IMG/VR virus record: IMGVR_UViG_3300024239_000132
Span: 1-64,000 of that record
Length of the DNA stretch: 64,000 nt
Direction: 5' to 3' (one strand)
Origin: a virus
A program made the translations under genes and the position numbers. Shown piece after piece: positions 53,524 through 61,158 of the stretch. Position 1 is the stretch's first letter. The number at the start of each line of letters is the position of its first letter. The notes below the pieces were generated by a model. That model saw only the letters and a program-made list of their open reading frames with translations. It had not been told where the DNA came from and searched no databases.

Positions 53524-54042
53524 TCACTCAAAGATCGATGCCACCGGCTCGTCAGCTTGGTTGGCGTACTTGCCAGTGTAAGCAGCTGGATGAGCGATCT
53601 GGTGGAATATCACTTGTGCGATTCCCGAACCAGCAGGGACGTGAATGAGTTCCGGCCCATTGAAGGTCAGTTCCAGGGTCAAGTGGCCCGACCATCCCGG
53701 TTCAAGGTTGGTAGTCCTACTGGCGTCGAGACCTACCCTCGCCCAGGTGGATTTGTTGAGCACATGGCCCATCAGGTCATTGGGAAGGTCGAAGCATTCT
53801 AGAGATGATGCCAGAACGAATGAACCGTAGGTTCTCGGACCATCATCTACACGATACATCGGTGGTCGATGCATTTCCCCGCTGAAGTGATACAGTGGGG
53901 GGTAGAATGTGACGCTCTGCTTGATCCGAATATCGTAGCCACATTCCGTCAGGCCATGGCTAACGCCATTATGTTTGACCTTGCGAGCGAGCATGTCCTT
54001 GATCGGAGCTGCCTTGAGCAAGCTGGGTCCGTTGATGACCAT
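53524..54042 (-). CDS. dcd: dCTP deaminase
   Basis: This is a 172-residue enzyme with the trimeric dUTPase/dCTP deaminase fold: GLTECGYDIRIKQS, SFVLASSLECFDLP, MGHVLNKSTWARVGL and NLEPGWSGHLTLELTF with the catalytic Glu region. It deaminates dCTP to dUTP and so feeds dTMP synthesis by ThyX. ATG 54042 overlaps the upstream stop (TAATG). Phage-core codons. Confidence 0.88.
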   Translation of the reverse strand: MVINGPSLLKAAPIKDMLARKVKHNGVSHGLTECGYDIRIKQSVTFYPPLYHFSGEMHRPPMYRVDDGPRTYGSFVLASSLECFDLPNDLMGHVLNKSTWARVGLDASRTTNLEPGWSGHLTLELTFNGPELIHVPAGSGIAQVIFHQIAHPAAYTGKYANQADEPVASIFE

Positions 54043-54209
54043 TAGATCACTCCTGTGAGTACGGACAGCAGCCGGGTATGTTCGAAATCGAGCCTACCCT
54101 GTGCCTTGTTCCGCTCATTTGCATCACGGTGCCCGGCACTTACATGTTCACGGACAGCGTATTCGAAGTCAGCGATCAGCTTGAAAGCTGCACGCTTGGA
54201 AGTGGCCAT
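54042..54209 (-). CDS. 55-residue protein before dcd
   Basis: ATG 54209 overlaps the upstream stop (TGATG) and the stop overlaps the dcd start (TAATG), so it is coupled on both sides. The product is a charged helical peptide (ATSKRAAFKLIADFEYAV, then DFEHTRLLSVLTGVI). The tight fit between two clear genes supports it. Function unknown. Confidence 0.75.
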   Translation of the reverse strand: MATSKRAAFKLIADFEYAVREHVSAGHRDANERNKAQGRLDFEHTRLLSVLTGVI

Positions 54210-54628
54210 CAGCCTCGATCCTCCCGAAGCATCTCACCGATGCGGCAGCCGATAGCGTTGTAGATCCGTTCGATCTCACGCTGGTCTGCATCTTCGATGA
54301 GCCAGTTCTGGATGTACTCGACAGTCAGGATCTTGCTGAGCTGAGGCGTCATCGGAGCAGGCTTGGGATCAGCCCTCACTTCTTCCACTGGTTCAGCCGG
54401 AATGCTGTCCGACAGGTCGACCGCGGTATCCGTGACCTCGATGTTCTCAGGCGCCTGAGGCTGGCTGTTAAGCAGTTCGTCGAGCATCTGCTGGACCCAT
54501 GCCATGAGACCAGACTTGTCGGTCGGGATATCGATCTGGGAATAGTCCTTGTTGACCTTCCCTGCATCAGCCTGGGTACCAAGTATCCTGGTATGGCCCG
54601 CTACATCGACGGCGAGATAGAAAATCAT
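54209..54628 (-). CDS. Early protein of unknown function
   Basis: This is a 139-residue protein with start ATG 54628. The N-terminal part (MIFYLAVDVAGHTRILGTQ) is beta-rich. An acidic Pro/Glu linker occupies about 58-92, and a helical end (VEYIQNWLIEDADQREIERI) follows. No family recognised. It lies downstream of the plus-strand mini unit and may have its own promoter. Confidence 0.55.
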   Translation of the reverse strand: MIFYLAVDVAGHTRILGTQADAGKVNKDYSQIDIPTDKSGLMAWVQQMLDELLNSQPQAPENIEVTDTAVDLSDSIPAEPVEEVRADPKPAPMTPQLSKILTVEYIQNWLIEDADQREIERIYNAIGCRIGEMLREDRG

Positions 54629-54666
54629 CTAAATCTCTTTCTTTTTGATTGACAATGTGAAGTATA

Positions 54667-54698
54667 GTCGCAATAACGGCTACGCCGTTATTGGCGAC
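54667..54698 (+). promoter_or_regulatory. Long hairpin with 3-base loop upstream of the mini gene
   Basis: CAATAACGGC (54671-54680), loop TAC, GCCGTTATTG (54684-54693) form a 10-bp perfect stem, extended by GTCG/CGAC with one bulged base. TTGACA (54649-54654) and TATAGT (54663-54668) lie just before, but only 8 bases apart, so they do not form a normal sigma-70 promoter. The stem with a 3-base loop resembles N4 vRNAP promoters. Confidence 0.5.
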
Positions 54699-54724
54699 AC
54701 TCCAACATTATTGAGGAAATACTA

Positions 54725-54787
54725 ATGGAACTCAGCACTATTGCTTGGATAGCACTGGACGTTGCCATCTGGTTGTTCGGAGACTGA
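54725..54787 (+). CDS. 20-residue hydrophobic microprotein
   Basis: The sequence GAGGAAATACTAATG gives a good ribosome site, and 20 codons end in TGA. The product MELSTIAWIALDVAIWLFGD is almost wholly a membrane segment with acidic ends. It is the only plus-strand gene within the early minus-strand operon, preceded by a strong hairpin and followed 8 bases later by a near-ideal terminator. It could be a toxin-like or regulatory peptide, or the unit could instead be a small RNA. Confidence 0.5.
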   Translation: MELSTIAWIALDVAIWLFGD

Positions 54788-54795
54788 CTCAACCA

Positions 54796-54821
54796 CCCCC
54801 GGAGTGATCCGGGGGTTTTTT
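54796..54821 (+). terminator. Terminator of the plus-strand mini unit
   Basis: CCCCCGGA (54796-54803), loop GTGA, TCCGGGGG (54808-54815), then six T. It ends exactly at the stop codon of the convergent VWA gene. There is no T run on the minus strand, so it works for the plus strand only. Confidence 0.9.
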
Positions 54822-56014
54822 CATGCGTTGATGCAAATGAGCTGGCCAAACGGAACCTTGGCTTCTCTGCCATTGATGGCGATCCAGATGGTGGGACACT
54901 TGGGTCCCGGCTGCATCGGTGTGACGTACATATCGGAGAAGATGATGGCTGCCGTCGGATTGACATCCATCATGTGCTGACGGATTTCCTTGAAGCAGGT
55001 GCCACCACGACCTTGAACATCGATCCCATCGAAGGGATCATCTTCGGTCAGCTCGACAATCTTCTGAATCTTGGTGTCAAACATGACGATGGTCATCTTC
55101 TCAGGATTGTACTTGGTCTTGATGGCCTTCACTTCGGAGTTCATCCGGTCGGTGACTGGTCCTCTGGTGGAACCAGAAACGTCCCAGTAGAATGCCAGAT
55201 GAGTAAGGCGTTCATCGCTTTCCAGGGAGGGCATGTAGATGTCCGGATACCGACGGTTTGGACGCCGGTAGGTATAGTCATCCGAGCACCTCTCATCGAG
55301 AAAGCGATCGAGCAGCACATCCCAAGCAACCTTAGGGGTAAGGAACTTGTTGATGTGCTCAACAACAGATCCAGGAACAGCGCCAGGCTTGCCGGCCGCT
55401 ACTGCTGTGTGAGCAGCCTGGATCACATTGTTGATGGCCCTCTGGGTATCTTCCATGGACATTTGAGGAGCCATATCCTGCCCATTGGTTCCACCTGTAG
55501 GCATATTCCCTTGTGGACCAGACGATGGATCTCCATCAGCTGAACCAGGACCACGAGGGGCACATGGGGGGTCTGGCAGATCGGCATAGATATCTTCTAC
55601 TGCCCATCCCCGGTACTTTTCGTCCCAAATGAAGTAAGGACTCTCAACGGCATAGCCGTCTTTCTTGAGGTTGTTGTTGATGTCGATATCGCAGGCGATG
55701 TTCCATTTCTTCGGATCCCTGTCGCCCATACGAGCGAAGTGAAGATTGGCGGGATGCCAGATCTCGTGAAGCAGAGTGGATTTCCTGAGCTCAGGGGTGA
55801 GCTCAAGGAAATCATTGGGATTCCACCAGACATGGATGCCGTCAGTCGCAGCTGTCTGCACATCCAATGTCCAGATGAATTCCATACCGCACATCAGGGG
55901 ACCCAGGAATGCTCCATTGTCCCCCAGAAATGCTGCTGTCTTGGCTCGATCGAACTCCTGATTAAGGGAGTCCATATCGAAGCCAGAATCGCTGGAAAGC
56001 GGTCGGAAGCTCAT
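54821..56014 (-). CDS. VWA-domain metallopeptidase-like protein, N4 gp25 type
   Basis: This is a 397-residue protein starting at ATG 56014, fixed by the ATGA overlap with the gene before and AAGGTGGG upstream. The N-terminal half has HEIWH at 83-87 with a following WNIACDIDINNNL, the DUF2201-type putative metallopeptidase pattern. The C-terminal half is a von Willebrand A domain (FYWDVSGSTRG with the DxSxS metal site). It pairs with the AAA+ ATPase upstream, as MoxR/VWA chaperone pairs do. Its role in N4-like phages is not established. Confidence 0.85.
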   Translation of the reverse strand: MSFRPLSSDSGFDMDSLNQEFDRAKTAAFLGDNGAFLGPLMCGMEFIWTLDVQTAATDGIHVWWNPNDFLELTPELRKSTLLHEIWHPANLHFARMGDRDPKKWNIACDIDINNNLKKDGYAVESPYFIWDEKYRGWAVEDIYADLPDPPCAPRGPGSADGDPSSGPQGNMPTGGTNGQDMAPQMSMEDTQRAINNVIQAAHTAVAAGKPGAVPGSVVEHINKFLTPKVAWDVLLDRFLDERCSDDYTYRRPNRRYPDIYMPSLESDERLTHLAFYWDVSGSTRGPVTDRMNSEVKAIKTKYNPEKMTIVMFDTKIQKIVELTEDDPFDGIDVQGRGGTCFKEIRQHMMDVNPTAAIIFSDMYVTPMQPGPKCPTIWIAINGREAKVPFGQLICINA

Positions 56015-56172
56015 CGATCCCACCTTTTGAAAGTAAGCCGGTGTGCCCATTCCCTTCCTAGATCGTAAGCGTAATCCAGATGGGTGTATGGGCACTCTTC
56101 GGTGCGGTTGGGGTCAGCCCAGGTAAAGCCCAAGCGAAACTCGAACATGCCCAGTAGAAAGGCTCGAAGCAT
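56011..56172 (-). CDS. 53-residue protein between AAA+ and VWA genes
   Basis: ATG 56172 follows GGAGG with ideal spacing, and the stop overlaps the VWA start (ATGA). The product begins MLRAFLLGMFEFRLGFTW and ends with YAYDLGREWAHRLTF, a pattern seen in other small phage proteins. Coupling on the downstream side and a strong ribosome site support a real gene. Function unknown. Confidence 0.75.
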   Translation of the reverse strand: MLRAFLLGMFEFRLGFTWADPNRTEECPYTHLDYAYDLGREWAHRLTFKRWDR

Positions 56173-56187
56173 AATTGCCTCCCTGGT

Positions 56188-57267
56188 TCAGGCAGCGTTC
56201 TTGAGCTGGCGATCCTGAGGATTAAGATACTGCGACAGTGCCACCATTGCCTTGATGAAAGTCGGATGGCTGTGCAGCTTAGCGTTGCCGGCAATCGCAG
56301 TGCGATAGAACAGGATACGGTTCTCGATACCGAAGCGGTCCATGTACTGAGCCAGAGGACCAAAGGTCTTGTCGTCAGCTTCAGTGGCCAGCTTCATCGT
56401 CACTGCCCAACGGGTAGCCGTATCCCCAGGGATGTTGGCTGACATTGGGTCATTGATGATGGCCCGGATATCCGGAAGCGAAGCGTAGACCTTGGTGAAC
56501 TGCACGAAGTCGACAGCTACGCCTGGGCTGATGGTGCCGACATAGAGAGGAGTCTTGGCATCAGTGATCTCCTGATCTTTGATTAAGCGATTCATGAACT
56601 CCCAGGTACGTTGGCAGCAGAACGTATCGTTCTTGTGATCCGGCTTGAAGTCGTTGAGCGAGCTGGGCTTCCAGTTGAGGTAAGCAATGATCCGCGGATC
56701 ATACTTCTGGGGCGTAGCTACGTCTTCGAGCCACTCCTTGAAGTCCGTCCGCATCTTGATGTGAACCACACGGCTCTGGAGTGCAGTGCCGATACGGGTA
56801 GTGATGGCGCCGTCGGTATCATGGTTGCCGGCCATGGTTGGGGCAACGAATTCATGCAGACGGTGCTGGCCTACCATGCGATCGAGAATCAGCTTGTAGG
56901 AAGCTGCCTGGACTGCCTTGGTGGCCGAGTTGGCCTCATCAAGGAATAGCATCCAGCCCTGCTTGTTCTTGGGCAGAGGAATGCCTTCCAGTGGGAAGAG
57001 CTCCTCGAATGGCATGAAGGCAGCCTTACCATCTTCAGTGAAGCGGGGCAGACCATTCATGTCCGTCGGTTCAGAGGTGCTGAGACGATGATCGATCAGC
57101 TGGAGTTCCAGCTTGTCAGCGACCTGACGCATGATCGAGCTCTTGCCCATCCCGGGCGAGCTTTTCACGAAAGGAACCAGACCAGCATAGATACAGTCTT
57201 CGACGAACTGTGCGGTCTGGCGGGGAGTGCATTCGTAAATGGAATCGAGAGTTGCCTGGTTCGACAT
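56188..57267 (-). CDS. MoxR-type AAA+ ATPase, N4 gp24 type
   Basis: This is a 359-residue protein with start ATG 57267 (MSNQATLDSI). Walker A SSPGMGKSS is at 36-44 and Walker B GWMLFLDEANSA further on; the arginine and sensor region follows (TRIGTALQSRVVHIKM). MoxR-family ATPases work with VWA partners to remodel proteins or insert metal. The VWA protein is encoded two genes downstream. In N4 the pair is early and non-virion. Confidence 0.87.
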   Translation of the reverse strand: MSNQATLDSIYECTPRQTAQFVEDCIYAGLVPFVKSSPGMGKSSIMRQVADKLELQLIDHRLSTSEPTDMNGLPRFTEDGKAAFMPFEELFPLEGIPLPKNKQGWMLFLDEANSATKAVQAASYKLILDRMVGQHRLHEFVAPTMAGNHDTDGAITTRIGTALQSRVVHIKMRTDFKEWLEDVATPQKYDPRIIAYLNWKPSSLNDFKPDHKNDTFCCQRTWEFMNRLIKDQEITDAKTPLYVGTISPGVAVDFVQFTKVYASLPDIRAIINDPMSANIPGDTATRWAVTMKLATEADDKTFGPLAQYMDRFGIENRILFYRTAIAGNAKLHSHPTFIKAMVALSQYLNPQDRQLKNAA

Positions 57268-57289
57268 GGGGTATTCCTCTATTGAGAGC

Positions 57290-57736
57290 TTAAAAAGGGA
57301 AGATTGGTTCGATGCTGTCACCTAAAGGAACCGCATCTAAGTTGATCTCTGGAGTCGGAACAGTAAGTAAACAGCTGTCGTCTGCCGAGGTACGACGTTC
57401 CACGTCGCCATCTTCTTCTCCGCAGCGATAGAACTCGTAAGAGAGATCGAATGCCTCTTCAGCCGTTTCTAGGAGCTGGTTCCATGCTCTGACGCAAGTG
57501 TAGTCGTCGTACCACTTCCATCCGGATACTTCTAATTCCAGCATACCGAATACGGTCGGCAGATACTGTTCAGCCTTGGCGTCCCAAGTTTTGGTTTCGA
57601 AGAGATAGCGCTTTAGGGCGCCATCAAACTCCTTGAGACCCATGTCTTCTCCGGAGAGCTGCTTTGAAGCAAGCAGAGCAGTGATCTTGTCATTGTCGCC
57701 ATAAATGATTGAGCGGACGTTTGAGCGGTAGCCCAT
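57290..57736 (-). CDS. Early protein, paralogue A
   Basis: This is a 148-residue protein with start ATG 57736 behind GAGGAAAACC. It is related to the gene just upstream: both open with a (Y/F)R...GLIYG or SIIYG segment followed by D(N/D)xITA(L/A)(L/I)AS(K/W)QL, share an aromatic middle and a Leu-Asp...P end. MGYRSNVRSIIYG openings occur in other phage proteins of unknown role. It lies in the early operon just upstream of the AAA+ gene. Confidence 0.65.
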   Translation of the reverse strand: MGYRSNVRSIIYGDNDKITALLASKQLSGEDMGLKEFDGALKRYLFETKTWDAKAEQYLPTVFGMLELEVSGWKWYDDYTCVRAWNQLLETAEEAFDLSYEFYRCGEEDGDVERRTSADDSCLLTVPTPEINLDAVPLGDSIEPIFPF

Positions 57737-57762
57737 GGTTTTCCTCGGTGAGTTGATGGGTC

Positions 57763-58194
57763 TCAGAGAGCCAAGAAAGGTCTCTCAGTATCGGGGATTG
57801 GGAGAGCGTCGCTATCTAGTTCATAGCGAAGTCTAAGCATGTTCAGATTTCTCTCGGACCGGTGAGATATGATTTTACCTCTGCCGGTTTCAGGATTGAA
57901 TTCAAGATGCTCATATTGGAGCAAGAATAATTGGTCACAATGAACTAGGAAGTCTTTCCAAAGGGAGCCATTCCATGGAACTTGGCTGTCGAAAAGATCA
58001 TGAACATTTAAATCGATGACGCCAAGGTTGTCCTCCTTTCCTGAAGTGTAGGTAGGTAATGAGAGCCTGTAACGCTTCAGGTAAGGAGTGATGTGGTCGA
58101 ACAGCCCATTGCCTTTGATCAACTGCCATGATGCTATCGCAGCAGTGATCGTATCATCAGGGCCATAAATTAGACCCTTGATCCGGAAACTCAT
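57763..58194 (-). CDS. Early protein, paralogue B
   Basis: This is a 143-residue protein with start ATG 58194 (MSFRIKGLIYGPDDTITAAI), overlapping the upstream stop by 4 nt. It aligns along its whole length with the next gene, so the two come from a tandem duplication that has diverged far. The end encodes RPFLAL from CCTTTCTTGGCTCTCTGA, which also carries the TTTCTTGG motif. Function unknown. Confidence 0.6.
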   Translation of the reverse strand: MSFRIKGLIYGPDDTITAAIASWQLIKGNGLFDHITPYLKRYRLSLPTYTSGKEDNLGVIDLNVHDLFDSQVPWNGSLWKDFLVHCDQLFLLQYEHLEFNPETGRGKIISHRSERNLNMLRLRYELDSDALPIPDTERPFLAL

Positions 58195-58445
58195 TTTTGC
58201 AGGGTCTTGGAAAATTGCCGATTGAAGTACCCGGTCATCCACTCTGCCTGGATCAGGAGAGCTCGCTGTACTGGTGTTGGCTCGATGAACTGGATGACGG
58301 GGATAGCTTCTTGCTCCTGTCTATCAGGAGCATTGGGACATTCATTGCCCAGAGCAAAGCGGATCTCGGTGTCGAGAGCCTTGCAGTGCTTGCACTGTAA
58401 GTGAAAGCCCTCGACCTCCGACGGCACCATTTCGTGGTCTGCCAT
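58191..58445 (-). CDS. Small early protein with CxxC pair
   Basis: This is an 84-residue protein with start ATG 58445. FHLQCKHCKALDTEIRFALGNECPN may bind zinc. The C-terminal half is helical with an aromatic patch (QAEWMTGYFNRQF). Coupled by a 4-nt overlap to the paralogue pair. Function unknown. Confidence 0.55.
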   Translation of the reverse strand: MADHEMVPSEVEGFHLQCKHCKALDTEIRFALGNECPNAPDRQEQEAIPVIQFIEPTPVQRALLIQAEWMTGYFNRQFSKTLQK

Positions 58446-58447
58446 GG

Positions 58448-58681
58448 TCAGTCCTCCGGATCATCAACTTCGGAGGATTCGATGGTCCATCCGGTGGCTT
58501 CATTGATCGCACTGGTGGCGCCTTCTTCGGATTGAACCGTGTTCCAGGCTTCGACTTCATCTTCCTCAGGGCTGAGGCTGATCGATACGTAATCCTGAGC
58601 TGCCTGAAGTGCTTCGGATTCCGAATCAGCTTCGACGATTACGGAGATTGAGGCTGTGATGCCTACGGTGAAATTCGCCAT
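58448..58681 (-). CDS. Small acidic early protein
   Basis: This is a 77-residue protein with start ATG 58681 behind AGGAG. The N-terminal MANFTVGITASISVIVEADSE has the beta pattern of a ferredoxin-like domain, with an EALQAAQDYV helix. The rest is acidic and ends DDPED. No family recognised. Confidence 0.55.
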   Translation of the reverse strand: MANFTVGITASISVIVEADSESEALQAAQDYVSISLSPEEDEVEAWNTVQSEEGATSAINEATGWTIESSEVDDPED

Positions 58682-58743
58682 TGTGGTGCTCCTAGAGCTG
58701 TAGTTTTCCTCTTGGTTCCCGGATTCGTTGACCGAAAGCCGAG

Positions 58744-58776
58744 AAAAAAGAGGACCACCCCTTGTGAGGGTGGTCC
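58744..58776 (-). terminator. Terminator after RNAP2 gene
   Basis: On the minus strand GGACCACCC and GGGTGGTCC (58752-58760 with 58768-58776) form a 9-bp stem, followed by TCTTTTTT. It lies 112 bases after the RNAP2 stop. The 58682-58887 spacer has no other clear gene. Confidence 0.85.
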
Positions 58777-58887
58777 GATAGTCAAGGGAGAGTGCCTGAA
58801 GGCATTTTCTGTTTAGCCAGACGCAAAGTTTGCGCAAGCTATTTTTGGGATTGTTCCGTCATTAGACGTAGAAACCCGCAGATTGTA

Positions 58888-60093
58888 TCAGGAAAGTGAG
58901 TAGTTGGACGCCGCAATGTCCGCGGCAAGCGTCGGATCGAGCTTACCAATCTGGACTTTGCGTCCAATCAGCTGGCTGATGATGCTGGAGAGCAGCTCTG
59001 ATTCTGCAATCATCTGGAGCTGGAGATTGTACTGCCGGCGCAGATCGTTGGCGTAGTGGGGCAGACAGCGGAAGCAGTCATGGATGGGCATGACGCTGAA
59101 CGGCTTGTTCGGGAGGCTGTTGAGCAGCTTGCGAATTACCGCGGCATCGACATGACCAAGGTTGTCCTCATTGAGGTGATCCAGGATGCGAGCCGAGAGG
59201 TATCCCGTTTCGAGGTAGTTGGTCCACAAGGTGCAGACCATCTTGTCATCCTTGGTTCGGTTGAATGTGCCACGAGGCCCTGAGTGAATGGCATCAGCGA
59301 TCATGTCGACCTTACGCTGGTCATAAGAGCAGCGACGGACGATCTCACGCACGATCATGCCATCAATGGAGTGAACCATGTTGGCGCCGAGAGCCCTGCC
59401 CTCTGGCATGGGCTGGTTCACCTTGTAGCTGATCTCGATCGGCTGCTCGTCGAAGTGAATCGTCTCATAGACGGTATCCATGACCTTGGTTCGAACGTGG
59501 AAATTGTCCGGGAGAACCCAGTCATGGCTAAGTGTTGTGGGATTCCACAGATCTCGCATGGTCTCATTGAGTTCCCAGGCAGCTGGGCAGAATTCCTTGA
59601 GGATATCGTAGAAGAGCTCGAGGAGCTCACCTTCTCCGAAGATCTTCTTGGGCATGGCAGTGGAGCTATAGAGCGAGGTCATAATCGCTTGCTTGGTATC
59701 GCTCCGCTTGATCTTGGCATTGCCACCTGAGCGCTGGAGCATCAGGTCATAGATATTGGTGTAAGCGTCCTCACGGTGGCCAGTGTCGACGACATTGCAG
59801 AGCTCGGCAGCTGAGCGATCACCGGTAAGGCAAGCAAGAATCTGAAGCCCACTGGAAGTGGCATCGAGACCCACGCAGTAGCCAATAGGCAGACCCTTCT
59901 GAACCTCCCTGTACGCCTTTACAGCGGCGAAATAGAGGGCAGGTTCTTCTGCCTGGGTCATCAGGCTCTCGAGGTGAGGCTCATTGGCCTCGAACCAGGC
60001 AAGGCGATCGTCCCAGTCGAGCTTGTCGTGGCCCATGTGGTTGGCGATATCGATCTGAAGGTACTGCTTTCCGGTGAAGAGTTGCATGGTCAT
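58888..60093 (-). CDS. RNAP2, catalytic subunit of split T7-like RNA polymerase
   Basis: This is a 401-residue protein, near the 404 of N4 RNAP2. ATG 60093 (MTMQLFTGKQYLQ) follows GAAGGAAACC. It holds the C-terminal polymerase motifs: motif A GLDATSSGLQ with Asp77, motif B KRSDTKQAIMTSLY with Lys134 and Tyr142, and motif C PIHDCF with His338-Asp339. It must combine with RNAP1, encoded upstream, to give a T7-type enzyme for the middle genes. A terminator follows. Confidence 0.93.
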   Translation of the reverse strand: MTMQLFTGKQYLQIDIANHMGHDKLDWDDRLAWFEANEPHLESLMTQAEEPALYFAAVKAYREVQKGLPIGYCVGLDATSSGLQILACLTGDRSAAELCNVVDTGHREDAYTNIYDLMLQRSGGNAKIKRSDTKQAIMTSLYSSTAMPKKIFGEGELLELFYDILKEFCPAAWELNETMRDLWNPTTLSHDWVLPDNFHVRTKVMDTVYETIHFDEQPIEISYKVNQPMPEGRALGANMVHSIDGMIVREIVRRCSYDQRKVDMIADAIHSGPRGTFNRTKDDKMVCTLWTNYLETGYLSARILDHLNEDNLGHVDAAVIRKLLNSLPNKPFSVMPIHDCFRCLPHYANDLRRQYNLQLQMIAESELLSSIISQLIGRKVQIGKLDPTLAADIAASNYSLS

Positions 60094-60106
60094 GGTTCGG
60101 TTTCCT

Positions 60107-60298
60107 TCAGTGTTCGACTTCAGCAGATATAAAAGAGGTGACGCCAGCTGGCGGCTGTATTCCGAGACCTCGAATGAGATGGTATCCGCTGCCCTGATGC
60201 TTGAGCACGATGCCGTACCTGTCCCAGACACCTGGGAAGACGACACGCTGACCCGGTTGGGCAGTGGTGCGGAGCTGGTAGAGAAATCCGTGAGCCAA
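60107..60298 (-). CDS. 63-residue protein before RNAP2, TTG start
   Basis: TTG 60298 has AGGAG at good spacing, and the frame ends 14 bases before the RNAP2 start. The product (QRVVFPGVWDRYGIVLKHQG) is beta-rich and looks like a small SH3/KOW-like barrel. A terminator lies just upstream (60319-60352), so this gene and RNAP2 may have their own promoter. Moderate confidence because of the rare start codon. Confidence 0.55.
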   Translation of the reverse strand: MAHGFLYQLRTTAQPGQRVVFPGVWDRYGIVLKHQGSGYHLIRGLGIQPPAGVTSFISAEVEH

Positions 60299-60318
60299 GG
60301 TGGACTCCTGTTGGCAAT

Positions 60319-60352
60319 AAAAAGCCGACCGTCAGGGGGACTGGCGGCCGGC
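60319..60352 (-). terminator. Terminator between early genes and RNAP2 unit
   Basis: On the minus strand a 12-position stem with one mismatch and one G-U pair, starting GCCGGCCGCCAG, has a 5-nt loop and ends in TTTTT. It may be an attenuator, since RNAP2 lies downstream on the same strand. Confidence 0.7.
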
Positions 60353-60434
60353 GTGTGTGGCTATGATGTGTGGTTTGATTAACGCATGATCAGTCTCCTG
60401 GGTTTGAGCGAGTGCCGAACCAAGAAAAGGACTA

Positions 60435-60683
60435 TCACTGAACCTCGGGCAATTCGTCGGTCCACCAAGCTAAGAGATGAGGTCCTTTCAGAATGACATC
60501 CAGAGGTGGTACAGCAGGTATGTGGAATATCCTTTCGGGAATTCTGTCCGCTTCTTCCTCGATGTCATCTATTACCCAGTCAGCTTGCTTCCATAAGTAC
60601 GCAGCCTCATTCGGAGTATTGGCCCAGACTAGGCCATCGTAGTTTTCCCGCCCTACTTGTTTCATTACAATGTAAAGGTTCAT
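60435..60683 (-). CDS. Small early protein, unknown
   Basis: This is an 82-residue protein with start ATG 60683 overlapping the upstream stop by one base. It is aromatic and acidic (DGLVWANTPNEAAYLW, WVIDDIEEEADRI). Its 136-bp downstream leader contains TTTTCTTGGTTCGG on the minus strand and the terminator above. No family recognised. Confidence 0.55.
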   Translation of the reverse strand: MNLYIVMKQVGRENYDGLVWANTPNEAAYLWKQADWVIDDIEEEADRIPERIFHIPAVPPLDVILKGPHLLAWWTDELPEVQ

Positions 60684-60904
60684 CAGCTGTCCTTGCGTCC
60701 GAGGATCTCATAGACATGATCCCACAGGGCTCGATCGACGATCCGTCGGTCCCCGAAGAACCAGACTGAGACAACATCCTGGCGCCATATGCCATCATCT
60801 CCCATTACGAGAGCAGGAGCTCCCGGAACACCGAATACGGGCTCGGAGATGATGTGACCTTCACAGGTCAAGGGCGAGTCATTGGTGTTGAGTTGAGTAG
60901 CCAT
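60683..60904 (-). CDS. Small early protein, unknown
   Basis: This is a 73-residue protein with start ATG 60904, two bases after the gene upstream. The sequence is beta-rich (EPVFGVPGAPALVMGDDGIW) with a helical end (VDRALWDHVYEILGRK). No family recognised. Confidence 0.55.
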   Translation of the reverse strand: MATQLNTNDSPLTCEGHIISEPVFGVPGAPALVMGDDGIWRQDVVSVWFFGDRRIVDRALWDHVYEILGRKDS

Positions 60905-60906
60905 GA

Positions 60907-61155
60907 TTAATCTCGCTTAGGTGGGAGATAGCTGATCAGATTCTCGATCTGATCCAGGCGAGTACGCAGCATTTGCAGGTTCTCAGGGGTGGCTTCACCC
61001 AAAGGAACCAGGGCCTCTACAGAGTCACCATTCATGTGTTTGATTGAGAGCTGTCGATCAGCGTCGACGACGAGGTAGCTGGCTTGCCTACCCTTCAGAA
61101 AGAATCTGAAGGAGGCTGAACCAGGCTCCTGCTTGAGGAGTCGGAGAGCGACCAT
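60907..61155 (-). CDS. Small early protein, unknown
   Basis: This is an 82-residue protein with start ATG 61155. The basic beta-rich N-terminal part (SASFRFFLKGRQASYLVV) is followed by a helix (ENLQMLRTRLDQIENLISYL) suited to dimer formation. It lies between RNAP1 and RNAP2. Function unknown. Confidence 0.55.
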   Translation of the reverse strand: MVALRLLKQEPGSASFRFFLKGRQASYLVVDADRQLSIKHMNGDSVEALVPLGEATPENLQMLRTRLDQIENLISYLPPKRD

Positions 61156-61158
61156 AAT

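Noticed and set aside
60379-60387. ATG-CGT-TAA minimal frame on the minus strand behind AGGAG
   Set aside because: Two codons with a ribosome site may be chance or a leader feature. Nothing else supports it.
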